A stretch of DNA of 64,000 bases from Acidobacteriota bacterium (GTDB taxonomy: Bacteria; Acidobacteriota; Blastocatellia; Pyrinomonadales; Pyrinomonadaceae): assembly GCA_029781855.1 (NCBI GenBank), contig JAKOVX010000080.1, positions 19,042 to 83,041 of the forward strand. Direction: 5' to 3'. The notes under the pieces are model-generated. The model had not been told where the DNA came from, did not search any database, and saw only the letters and a program-made list of their open reading frames with translations. A program made the translations under genes and the position numbers. Shown here in pieces: positions 28,787-36,866 of this stretch. The stretch's first letter is position 1; each line of letters opens with the position of its first letter.

Positions 28787-29224
28787 ATGACAACCAGGAT
28801 CCTACTTTTGTTGACCCTCATGACCTCGATCGCGTTCACGTTCGCGTGCGGCGGGGCGGCAACCAACGTTTCGAACACCAATAAAACGAACACGGCTGCA
28901 AACAGCACAAATTCGACGAACACGATGTCGAATTCGGCCTCAAATATGGCGTCGAACACGACGAACTCAATGTCGAACTCGGCATCTAATATGGCTGCCA
29001 ACAAGCCGGCAAATACAGCGGCTAACACCTCGACGATGAAGCCGCCCGCGGCGAACACCGTGGCGACCTCGCCGGCAGCTAACACGTCCGCAGCAAATAA
29101 GGTCATGACGACGCAAAAACCGCCCAAGGGGGCCACAGCGGTCTGCAAAGATGGCAATTACAGCTTCAGCAAAACTGCGAGCGGTCAATGTTCGGGCCAC
29201 GGCGGTGTCGATAAGACTTTCTAG
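28787..29224 (+). CDS. Asn/Ser/Thr-rich lipoprotein with DUF3761 domain
   Basis: 145 aa. A lipoprotein signal ends at TFAC (about residue 21). Residues 25-105 are a low-complexity linker of Asn, Thr, Ser, Ala and Met with repeated SNSASNMASN-like units. The last 35 residues (ATAVCKDGNYSFSKTASG, then CSGHGGV) match DUF3761, a short Cys-containing domain of unknown role found in exported proteins. The linker suggests a surface or periplasmic tether. It has a strong promoter and its own terminator. Confidence 0.85.
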   Translation: MTTRILLLLTLMTSIAFTFACGGAATNVSNTNKTNTAANSTNSTNTMSNSASNMASNTTNSMSNSASNMAANKPANTAANTSTMKPPAANTVATSPAANTSAANKVMTTQKPPKGATAVCKDGNYSFSKTASGQCSGHGGVDKTF

Positions 29225-29253
29225 CCTTGCACGCATGTGCATGAGATCGAAAC

Positions 29254-29286
29254 AGCCCTTTCGCCGACCGCGGCTTAAGGGCTTTT
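29254..29286 (+). terminator. Rho-independent terminator of the DUF3761 gene
   Basis: AGCCCTT (29254-29260) pairs with AAGGGCT (29277-29283). An inner GCCG/CGGC stem extends the hairpin, and a short T run follows. Confidence 0.75.
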
Positions 29287-29409
29287 CCGTATTTGGACCC
29301 GTAGTTTTGGTTCGTCGAACGAAGTCCGCAGGCCCTGGCACCTTTGCATCAATCGAACGCAATTAAGAGTCTTTCTTATCGCCGTAATATCGTTGAGCAC
29401 TGATTATTC

Positions 29410-29437
29410 TTGTTCCGCCGCTGGGGTCTGCTAAAAT
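29410..29437 (+). promoter_or_regulatory. Candidate extended -10 promoter
   Basis: TTGTTC, a 16-base spacer and TAAAAT (5 of 6) preceded by TGC, an extended -10 element. It lies about 90 bases before the ATG of the zinc-ribbon protein. Confidence 0.4.
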
Positions 29438-29526
29438 AGAATCTACAGAAACTGAAATTATTTCGTCGGAACCGTATACCCGTCACGGTCGTAGGATTTC
29501 CTGATCAATGTTTTAGCGGAGGCTTT

Positions 29527-30159
29527 ATGTACTGTCCTCAATGTGGATCGACGCAGCTTGACGAGCTGAAATTCTGCAAGAATTGCGGTGTCAATCTCGT
29601 CGCTGTCCGAAAGGCCGTAGCGGAACCTGAATCCGTCGAGCGTTTCAATTGGAACAAATCGTGGATCTCCGAAATGCTGCTTTCGAGCGACGAAGCGGTG
29701 AAGCGTGCGGCGGAGATCGAGCGACTTCAGGGCATTACACCCGAATCCAAGAGATTGAGAAATCGCTTGAATGAGATCAAAGGCGGCGTGATCACGGCGA
29801 GTGTAGGAGTGGGCCTGATGATAGTCCTCTATGTGCTGATGGAGGCGATCGTAATGAATCCGCACATTCCACCTGAAACGGCGATACTTCTCAGGAGCGT
29901 CTGGATCGTGGGCGTGCTGCCGCTGTTGGTGGGCCTAGCCCTAATAATAAACGGAGTCTTCATTAGTAAACGATTAATGGACCCGAGACTCTACCCGGCC
30001 GAAGAACGCCCAAAGGAACTCGAACGGCCCGCCGAAGCGAGTTTCTTGCCCCCAAAGGCCGAAACCAATCCGCTCGAACGTGAAGTTTTCAGCGTGACCG
30101 ATGAAACCACACGACACCTCGACGAACCCGTAAAGGTCAAAAGATCAACAAGTGAATGA
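29527..30159 (+). CDS. Zinc-ribbon membrane protein
   Basis: 210 aa. An N-terminal zinc ribbon (CPQC...CKNC, residues 3-20) is followed by a charged segment and two membrane helices (about 93-115 and 128-148), then a long acidic-basic cytosolic tail. No known family function. GGAGG sits 5 bases before the ATG. It is convergent with purF. Confidence 0.78.
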   Translation: MYCPQCGSTQLDELKFCKNCGVNLVAVRKAVAEPESVERFNWNKSWISEMLLSSDEAVKRAAEIERLQGITPESKRLRNRLNEIKGGVITASVGVGLMIVLYVLMEAIVMNPHIPPETAILLRSVWIVGVLPLLVGLALIINGVFISKRLMDPRLYPAEERPKELERPAEASFLPPKAETNPLEREVFSVTDETTRHLDEPVKVKRSTSE

Positions 30160-30204
30160 TCGGGATCAACCGGTCGAATCAATAGAATTTTTCAGAGAAT
30201 TGAT

Positions 30205-31599
30205 CTAGGCAGAGGCCCCGTTCGCGATCAGCGTCGGATATTTGCCTGTCCAACATGCCGAGCACGTGGTCGTGGGATCAAGGCCGATCGCCTCGAGCAT
30301 GCCTTCGAGTGAGAGGTAACCGAGACTGTCGGCGCCGATGTATTCGCAGATCTCGGCCTCGGTCATTCGCGACGCGATCAGGTCGCGCCTGTTGGGCGTA
30401 TCGACGCCGTAGTAGCACGAATGTGACGTCGGCGGGCACGAGATCCGCATATGGACCTCGCTCGCTCCGGCTTCGCGGACCATCTCGACGATCTTCTTGG
30501 ATGTCGTGCCACGAACTATCGAATCGTCCACAAGCACGATCCGACGGCCCTTTATCAGGTCCTTGATCGGATTGAGCTTAAGCCGGACGCCGAATGAACG
30601 GATCGATTGTGACGGCTCAATGAACGTGCGGCCGACGTAGTGATTCCTGATGATCGCCTGACGAAAATTTATCTCCGACTGGGCCGCATAACCGATCGCC
30701 GCGGCAACACCGGAATCCGGAACGGGGACGACGAGATCGGCTTCGGCGGGGTGCTCTTCGGCGAGACGCTTACCCATTTTATGTCGGGATTCGTTGACCG
30801 AACGTCCGAAAATGGTCGAATCCGGCCGCGAAAAATATACATGTTCGAACGTGCAGACCGAATGCGGCTTTTGTTCAAAAGGTTTGTACGAATGCAATCC
30901 GTCCGCGTCGATGATCAGCATCTCACCGGGTTCGACCTCGCGAACGTATTCTGCTGCCATCAGGTCAAAAGCACACGTCTCGGACGCAACACAATATTGT
31001 TCGCCGATCTTGCCCAAGACCAGCGGGCGAAAGCCACGCGGATCACGCACCGCGATCAGTGCCGTCGGCGTCAAAAACAAAAGGCAAAACGCTCCCTCGG
31101 TCTCCCGCAGGACTTTCTCGATCGCCTCGATCGCGTTCTTCGCGGGTGTGCGGGCGATCGCGTGCAGGATCGTTTCGGTGTCTGACGTCGACGAAAATAT
31201 CGCCCCTGAATGTTCCAGTTCGACCCGCTTCTGCTCCGCGAACGGCAGATTGCCGTTGTGGCAAATGGCGATCTTGCCGTGCTGGCAAGTGACCGAAAAG
31301 GGCTGCACTTCCTTCACTGTATTCTTACCGGTCGTCGAATAGCGTGTATGGCCGATCGCACTCGTTCCGGTGAGACGTGCAAGCACGCTCGGATTCAGGA
31401 CGTCGGCGACGAGACCGATCGCACGATGCTGGAGCAGGTCTTCGCCGTCGGCGGTCACTATGCCGCATGCTTCCTGCCCGCGGTGCTGCAGGGCAAAAAG
31501 CCCAAGCTGCGTCAGTGTCGCGGCCTCAGGATGGCCGAAAATGCCGAAGACTCCGCACTCCTCATGCAATTTGTCGAGAACGATATCCATCATTATCAT
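30205..31599 (-). CDS. purF: Amidophosphoribosyltransferase
   Basis: 464 aa. First committed step of purine synthesis: it transfers glutamine nitrogen to PRPP. The Ntn-type glutaminase Cys is in HEECGVFGIFG (C15 from this start), so a short propeptide would be cleaved. The PRPP loop is VLVDDSIVRGTT, and the C-terminal CSACWTGKYP fits the iron-sulfur/metal subclass. Three ATGs (31599, 31593, 31590) are close; an upstream GTG lies in a dispersed repeat and is unlikely. Confidence 0.95.
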   Translation of the reverse strand: MIMMDIVLDKLHEECGVFGIFGHPEAATLTQLGLFALQHRGQEACGIVTADGEDLLQHRAIGLVADVLNPSVLARLTGTSAIGHTRYSTTGKNTVKEVQPFSVTCQHGKIAICHNGNLPFAEQKRVELEHSGAIFSSTSDTETILHAIARTPAKNAIEAIEKVLRETEGAFCLLFLTPTALIAVRDPRGFRPLVLGKIGEQYCVASETCAFDLMAAEYVREVEPGEMLIIDADGLHSYKPFEQKPHSVCTFEHVYFSRPDSTIFGRSVNESRHKMGKRLAEEHPAEADLVVPVPDSGVAAAIGYAAQSEINFRQAIIRNHYVGRTFIEPSQSIRSFGVRLKLNPIKDLIKGRRIVLVDDSIVRGTTSKKIVEMVREAGASEVHMRISCPPTSHSCYYGVDTPNRRDLIASRMTEAEICEYIGADSLGYLSLEGMLEAIGLDPTTTCSACWTGKYPTLIANGASA

Positions 31600-31715
31600 T
31601 TTAACCACAAAGCAAGGAAGATCTTAAACGCAGAGTGCGCAAAGATCGCAGAGAAGATAGAAATGCAGATCTTCGCTTCTCTGAGTTCGTTGCGGACTCC
31701 GCGTTTGAGATTCCT
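31600..31715. repeat. Dispersed repeat filling the ydeP-purF gap
   Basis: An inverted pair of the ACCACAAAG.../AACGCAGAG... family. The left arm begins with TTTTAACCACAAAG beside the purF start, the right arm reads TCTCTGAGTTCGTTGC and then ACTCCGCGTTTGAG near the ydeP stop. No gene or promoter is evident in it. Confidence 0.6.
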
Positions 31716-31716
31716 T

Positions 31717-34014
31717 TCAGGCCGGGCGGACCGAGACTATGACGCATTTCGACGTCGGCGTGCCGCTTCGTTTGGCAACGCTTCCCAAAGGGATGAGCGG
31801 ATTCGCCTCGGGGAAATATGCCGCACAGCAGTCGATCGGAATTTTGTACGGCACGACGACAAAGCCGCGCACATGGCGTTCACCATCCTCAAAATGACTC
31901 GTGATATCGACCCGCTGCCCGGCCTTGAGGCCGAGATCGGCGATGTTCCCGGCATTCATAAAGATAACGTGCCGATCGCCGTCGATCCCGCGATACCGGT
32001 CATCGAGGCCGTAAATGGTCGTGTTGAACTGGTCGTGCGAGCGGATCGTCGTCAGGAACAGCTTGCCCGCCGGCAGATCGACCTTGTTCAGTGGATGTGC
32101 CTTGAACAACGCCTTGCCGGTCGCCGTTGGAAATTCGCCGTGATTGGGCGGGTTCGGCATGTAAAATCCGCCCGGCACGCGGACACGTTCGTTGTAATTC
32201 TCGCACCCCGGCACGACCCGCGATATCGCATCGCGAACAAGGTCATAATTGCCCGCGAAAGCGTCCCAGTCGACCGTGGACTTATCACCGAGCGTCGCTT
32301 TGGCCATTTGGCAGACTATCCACGTCTCGCTGCGAAGCATCTCGGACGCCGGCTCGAAAATGCCCTTCGACATCTGGACATTCAGCATCGTGCTCTCGGT
32401 CGAAACGATCTGTTCGACTCCCGCCTGGATGTCTTTCTCCGAACGGCCGAGACACGGCAAGATCAGGGACGTCTTGCCCGGCGTAAGGGCCGTCCGGTTG
32501 AACTTGGTGATGACCTGAACGGTCAGATCGCAATTGCGCATCGCCGCCGCAACTGCGTCGGTATCCGGCGCGGCGGTCGCGAAATTGCCGCCCATCGCGA
32601 AGAATACTTTCGCCCGCCCGTCGGCCATCGCGGCTATCGACTCAACAGAGTTGAGGCCGTCCTCAGCCGGCGTCTTAAACTCAAACTCCCGCTCCAGGTT
32701 CTCGCGGAAAACGGGATTCATCTTCTCCCAAATGCCCATGGTCCGGTCGCCCTGAACGTTCGAATGTCCGCGAACCGGGCACAATCCCGCTCCCGGCCGC
32801 CCGATCGCACCACGGAGCAAATGCAGGTTTACGATGTCCTGGATCGTCGCGACCGCGTCGGTGTGCTGCGTCACGCCCATCGCCCAGCACGTAATGAACG
32901 AGCCCGCGGCGAGGATCATTTCAGCCGCCTCGGTGATCTGCTCACGTGTCAGTCCCGCCGCTGCGATGATCTCGTCCCACTCGACGGCGTCCAGCGTGGA
33001 GATCACATCGTCGTAACCGGAAGTCTTCGTGTCGATGAATTCTCTATCAAATACGGTTCCCGGTGCGGCCCGCTCGCGTTCGAGCAGGACCTTCATCAGC
33101 CCTTTGAGCACGGCCATATCGCCGCCGATCCGTACCGGCAGATGCAGGTCGGCAAGTGGTGTCGCACGGTTTGTCAGAAGGTCGAAAGGCCCGGCGAATG
33201 GGTTACCATAATGCTGTGGATTCGGATCGACAAAATTCATCAGTCCGACCTCGGGCAGCGGATTGATCGCGATCATCTTGGCCCCGGCGAGTTTAGCGGC
33301 ACGAAGCGACGACAGCATCCGCGGCGAGTTCGTGCCCGGATTTTGCCCTACAACGATCACGAGGTCGGTCTGTTCGAAATCCGCGAGACGAATCGTCGCT
33401 TTGCCAAGTCCGATCGACTCGCCCAGTGCAACGCTCGTCGATTCGTGGCACATATTCGAGCAATCGGGCAGGTTGTTGGTGCCGAATTGGCGGACAAATA
33501 GTTGATACAGAAACGCCGCCTCGTTCGACGTCCGACCGGACGTATAGAAAATGGCCTCATCGGGCGACGCAAGCGAATTGAGTTCATGGGCGATCAGTTC
33601 AAACGCCGCTTCCCACGAGATCGGCTCGTAATGCTCCGTGCCCTCCCGCAAAACAAGCGGCTCCGTGAGACGTCCTTGCTGCCCCAGCCAGAAATCCGTT
33701 TGTTCCGCGAGCTGCTCGATCCTATATTCCGCAAAAAACTCGGCTCCGATCTTCTTCTTCGTTCCTTCGTCGGCGAGTGCCTTTGCTCCGTTCTCACAAA
33801 ATTCGTTGATCGTACGGCGGTCTTCGGGATCGGGCCATGCACAGGATTGGCAATCGATACCACCCTTTTGATTCAGTTTAAGCAGCCCACGGGTACCGCG
33901 AACCACGCCCATCTTGCCGAACACGTGCTTCAATGCATTGGTCACCGCATGGACGCCGGCGGATGTCCCAGGTGGCGGCGTAACCTTTAGCTTCCTTTTA
34001 GATCCCTCATCCAT
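31717..34014 (-). CDS. YdeP/FdhF-family molybdopterin oxidoreductase
   Basis: 765 aa, the length of E. coli YdeP. It has molybdopterin-binding segments (YTSGRTSNEAAFLYQLF, GQNPGTNSPRMLSSL, WAMGVTQHTDA, GHSNVQGDRTMG) and a C-terminal molydopterin-dinucleotide domain. No selenocysteine or obvious catalytic Cys of classical formate dehydrogenase is apparent; NMCHEST holds a Cys in the region where formate dehydrogenases bind Mo. No Tat signal, so it is cytosolic. It shares a minus-strand unit with fdhD, which would sulfurate its cofactor, with a GxxExxY gene between them. Confidence 0.9.
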   Translation of the reverse strand: MDEGSKRKLKVTPPPGTSAGVHAVTNALKHVFGKMGVVRGTRGLLKLNQKGGIDCQSCAWPDPEDRRTINEFCENGAKALADEGTKKKIGAEFFAEYRIEQLAEQTDFWLGQQGRLTEPLVLREGTEHYEPISWEAAFELIAHELNSLASPDEAIFYTSGRTSNEAAFLYQLFVRQFGTNNLPDCSNMCHESTSVALGESIGLGKATIRLADFEQTDLVIVVGQNPGTNSPRMLSSLRAAKLAGAKMIAINPLPEVGLMNFVDPNPQHYGNPFAGPFDLLTNRATPLADLHLPVRIGGDMAVLKGLMKVLLERERAAPGTVFDREFIDTKTSGYDDVISTLDAVEWDEIIAAAGLTREQITEAAEMILAAGSFITCWAMGVTQHTDAVATIQDIVNLHLLRGAIGRPGAGLCPVRGHSNVQGDRTMGIWEKMNPVFRENLEREFEFKTPAEDGLNSVESIAAMADGRAKVFFAMGGNFATAAPDTDAVAAAMRNCDLTVQVITKFNRTALTPGKTSLILPCLGRSEKDIQAGVEQIVSTESTMLNVQMSKGIFEPASEMLRSETWIVCQMAKATLGDKSTVDWDAFAGNYDLVRDAISRVVPGCENYNERVRVPGGFYMPNPPNHGEFPTATGKALFKAHPLNKVDLPAGKLFLTTIRSHDQFNTTIYGLDDRYRGIDGDRHVIFMNAGNIADLGLKAGQRVDITSHFEDGERHVRGFVVVPYKIPIDCCAAYFPEANPLIPLGSVAKRSGTPTSKCVIVSVRPA

Positions 34015-34060
34015 CTTTTGCCTACTTATCTGCTTTCCTAGATTTTTATCTTCTTTTTCT

Positions 34061-34513
34061 CTTCTTTGCCCCTTCGCGTCTTTGCGGGAAACCCCTTCTT
34101 CTACAGCCCGTTGACCACTCTCGTTATCCCATCCTTGATCAGATTGACGTTAAAGTTAATGAGCAATCCAAGTTTGAGATCCATCAGCCGCAGATAGGTG
34201 CGAAGCTGTTTCGCATGTACCGGTGCGATCGCTTCCACCGACTTTACCTCGATCACGACCTTCGCGTTGACGATAATGTCCGCTCGAAATCCGAGATCTA
34301 GCTTCACATCCTCATAGACAACCGGAATGGCCCGTTGGCTCAAGACGCTGCAGCCTCTGCGTTCGAGTTCGTGAGCAAGAACCGCCTCGTATACTGACTC
34401 GAGAAGCCCGGGACCCAAAGTTGTGTGGATCTTAAACGCCGAATCCACGATCACTCGTGAAAGTTCGTTTTCAGTCATAACCAATGATTCCCGCAAAGCC
34501 GCAAAGACGCTAA
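34061..34513. mobile_element. Inverted-repeat-bracketed GxxExxY cassette
   Basis: Left arm 34061-34093 (TTCGCGTCTTTGCGGGAA at its core) and right arm 34488-34513 (TTCCCGCAAAGCCGCAAAGA) are inverted copies flanking one small gene. The cassette separates fdhD from ydeP, and its right arm supplies the TAG stop of fdhD. Whether it moves is not known. Confidence 0.6.
34101..34478 (-). CDS. GxxExxY family protein
   Basis: 125 aa. The defining motif is GPGLLESVYEAVL (G-x-x-E-x-x-Y). Conserved DLGFRADIIV and KVVIEVKSVEAI show the D...ExK pattern of a PD-(D/E)xK nuclease-like fold. Function is unknown; these genes are scattered widely in bacteria. I chose the ATG at 34478; the earlier TTG lies in the flanking repeat. 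It sits between fdhD and ydeP without evident link to them. Confidence 0.88.
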   Translation of the reverse strand: MTENELSRVIVDSAFKIHTTLGPGLLESVYEAVLAHELERRGCSVLSQRAIPVVYEDVKLDLGFRADIIVNAKVVIEVKSVEAIAPVHAKQLRTYLRLMDLKLGLLINFNVNLIKDGITRVVNGL

Positions 34514-35394
34514 GTTTCGGAGGCTAGTCTTTCCCCGCCGCAGTAGATATTGAAACGCTCCTCACGGACGAAGCCGATGAGCGTCATCCCAAATTCGCGG
34601 GCGAGCTCGACTGCGAGGCTTGATGGGGCACCGACGGCGGCGAGGATCGGTATGCCCGCCATCAGGGCCTTTTGAACGAGCTCAAAGCTTGCTCGGCCGC
34701 TGACCATCAATATCTTATCGTTCAAAGGTGTCTCGCCGGCAAGGAATTTGCGGCCGATGACCTTGTCGAGGGCGTTGTGACGCCCGACGTCCTCGGCAAT
34801 GGTGTCGATCCGGCCTTCGCTGTCGAACAGTACCGAGGCGTGCAGACCGCCGGTTTTTTCGAAAGTCGGCTGCGCTTGCAGCAACGACGCCGGCAGGCCG
34901 TGGATAACGTCCGAGCTGACCCGAAAGTCGTGGTCAGGCAGTTTTGTAACGCCCGTGTGCAAGGCCTCGATCGACGATTTGCCGCAGACGCCGCAGCTTG
35001 AGGTCGTATAGAAATGCCGCTCGAGACTTTTTAAGTCGACATCGACCCCTTCGTTCAGATCGACCCTGATCGTATTCGAGTTGAGTGCAGATGCCCGGTC
35101 GAGCGTCCCGCCACCCTTCCCGATCTTCAGCCCGCAATGCCGGATCTGTTTGATCTCGCCGGCATCGCGAACGATACCCTCGGTAAATAGAAACCCCGCC
35201 GCCAGGTCGCCGTCATCGCTGGGCGTCCGCATTGTTATCGATATTGCCTGATGGCTAAAACGGCCATCCTTCGAAAATCCCAGCCGGATCTCCAGCGGTT
35301 CCTCGATCGCCAGAACATCGTCAAAATCAACGTGCTCCTCGCCCGAGGCCACGCGCCTGACCGCCGATCTTGAATACGCCGGTGCCGGTTTCAT
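34510..35394 (-). CDS. fdhD: Formate dehydrogenase accessory sulfurtransferase
   Basis: 294 aa. It carries sulfur from IscS to the molybdopterin cofactor of FdhF-type enzymes. The catalytic Cys pair is SSCGVCGKSSIE, and the C-terminal EDVGRHNALDKVIG and VSGRASFELVQKA are family hallmarks. Its client is probably the YdeP-like oxidoreductase encoded two genes downstream. The stop codon lies in the flanking repeat, giving the tail RLASET. Confidence 0.93.
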   Translation of the reverse strand: MKPAPAYSRSAVRRVASGEEHVDFDDVLAIEEPLEIRLGFSKDGRFSHQAISITMRTPSDDGDLAAGFLFTEGIVRDAGEIKQIRHCGLKIGKGGGTLDRASALNSNTIRVDLNEGVDVDLKSLERHFYTTSSCGVCGKSSIEALHTGVTKLPDHDFRVSSDVIHGLPASLLQAQPTFEKTGGLHASVLFDSEGRIDTIAEDVGRHNALDKVIGRKFLAGETPLNDKILMVSGRASFELVQKALMAGIPILAAVGAPSSLAVELAREFGMTLIGFVREERFNIYCGGERLASET

Positions 35395-35423
35395 ATGAAA
35401 ATTCTATCAGACAAAGGAAATTG

Positions 35424-35509
35424 AACGCAGAGACCGCGAAGAACGCAGCGGAAAGAAAAACAATTACCCTGATCCTCCCAACCTCCGCGTCCCCTGCGGT
35501 CTCTGCGTT
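35424..35509. repeat. Intergenic inverted repeat, 14-bp perfect arms
   Basis: AACGCAGAGACCGC (35424-35437) and GCGGTCTCTGCGTT (35496-35509) are perfect inverted arms with a 58-base loop that itself holds degenerate copies (GAACGCAGCGG, CCTCCGCGTCCCC). It lies between the fdhD start and the fahA stop. Confidence 0.7.
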
Positions 35510-35517
35510 AAGGACTC

Positions 35518-36849
35518 TTAATCCGCCGGCAAGATCCGCCCGCGGCATTCGCCGAAGCCGATCCTTCGAAATCCCTCGCGTTCGCAGTAGCCTTTCATGA
35601 TGATCTCGTCGCCGTCCTCTAGAAAGCGGCGGGTTTCGCCGTTCGGGAGTTCGATCGGTTCGGTGCCGCGCCACGAGAGTTCGAGCATCGAGCCGCGTGC
35701 CGACTTTTCCTTGCCGGAGATCGTGCCGGTCGCGATCAGGTCGCCGGTTTGCAGGTTGCAGCCGTTCGACGCGTGGTGCGTGAGCATCTGGCCGATCGTC
35801 CAATAGAGATCCTTCATGTTGGACTTGCTGAGCAGATGCGGAGCGACATTTTCGTTTCGCATCTTTTCGCTTTGGATAAAGACCTCAAGATTGATATCGA
35901 TGCCGCCAAATTTTTCGTTATTGTCATCCGCAAGATAATCGAGCGGTGCGGGATCGCCTTCTTCGCGTTCAAATGCTTTCGTGCGGAACGGTGCAAGGGC
36001 TTCCATCGTGACAACGAACGGCGAGATCGTCGTCGCGAAATTCTTTGCGAGAAAAGGCCCTAGCGGCTGGTATTCCCACGCCTGAATGTCGCGGGCGGAC
36101 CAGTCGTTGACGAGGCACAACCCGAAGATATGTTTCTCCGCGTCGCCGATCGGGATCGACGTGCCGAGATCGTTTCCCTGCCCAACAAAAAATCCGACCT
36201 CCATCTCGTAATCGAGATTCTTACACGGAATAAATACCGGCGGAGCTTCAGCGTCGCTCCGGTTCTGCCCGTGCGGCCTTTTAATGTCGGTGCCGCTTAT
36301 GACAATGCTCGAAGCCCGCCCGTGATACCCGATCGGCACATACTTATAATTCGGCAGCAAAGGATTGTCCGGCCGAAACATCGACCCCACATTCGTCGCA
36401 TGATAGATCGAGCAGTAGAAATCGGTGTAGTCACCGATAAGCCCGTAGGGAATTTCGGGAGTAACTTCAGATCGTGGAAACAGATGCCGTCCCACTAGCG
36501 ATTGGATTTCTTTGTCGGCAGTGTCCCGCAATAAAAATGAAATGTGCCATCGGATCGACTCACGATACTCCCACGGCTTTACCATCAGGCTAGTCAGCGA
36601 ACCGATGTTGCCTGCTACTAGCTCGAGGCCAGGTTCCGGCTCGCCGTAGTAGAAATCGGCAAGGTCACAAGTTTCCAAATCTAAAACGTAGTCACCGATT
36701 ACGACACCCAACGCAGGAAATTTCCGCTGCGGATGATCAAATTCACAAAACGGCAAATTCTGTATCGGAAAATCCGTATTTGGATCGTTAGCGGATTCGA
36801 CCCAGCTTTTGAGGTTCGGGTCGTGCGTTTCGTTAATTTCGTAAGTCAT
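35518..36849 (-). CDS. fahA: Fumarylacetoacetase
   Basis: 443 aa. Last step of tyrosine degradation: hydrolysis of fumarylacetoacetate to fumarate and acetoacetate. The metal and catalytic region DFYCSIYHATNVG, GYHGRASSI, CLVNDWSARDIQAWEYQPLG and TGDLIATGTISG match the family. No other tyrosine-catabolic gene is seen here. The RAYT element begins 17 bases before its ATG, so its native promoter may be displaced or supplied by the element. Confidence 0.95.
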   Translation of the reverse strand: MTYEINETHDPNLKSWVESANDPNTDFPIQNLPFCEFDHPQRKFPALGVVIGDYVLDLETCDLADFYYGEPEPGLELVAGNIGSLTSLMVKPWEYRESIRWHISFLLRDTADKEIQSLVGRHLFPRSEVTPEIPYGLIGDYTDFYCSIYHATNVGSMFRPDNPLLPNYKYVPIGYHGRASSIVISGTDIKRPHGQNRSDAEAPPVFIPCKNLDYEMEVGFFVGQGNDLGTSIPIGDAEKHIFGLCLVNDWSARDIQAWEYQPLGPFLAKNFATTISPFVVTMEALAPFRTKAFEREEGDPAPLDYLADDNNEKFGGIDINLEVFIQSEKMRNENVAPHLLSKSNMKDLYWTIGQMLTHHASNGCNLQTGDLIATGTISGKEKSARGSMLELSWRGTEPIELPNGETRRFLEDGDEIIMKGYCEREGFRRIGFGECRGRILPAD

Positions 36850-36866
36850 ATATTCAGCTCAGCAAC

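Larger units (their letters stand above)
29225..29526. other. Intergenic region before the zinc-ribbon membrane protein
   Basis: It holds a strong terminator (29254-29286) and an extended -10 promoter candidate (29410-29437). I see no gene in it. Confidence 0.5.

Noticed and set aside
31210..33501. A 763-codon open frame on the plus strand opposite ydeP and purF
   Set aside because: It lies wholly antisense to two genes with clear families; its sequence shows the arginine/histidine-rich bias of shadow frames in GC-rich genes and no domain.
31717..34014. Formate dehydrogenase with selenocysteine
   Set aside because: No in-frame TGA; the length and motifs match YdeP-type oxidoreductases.
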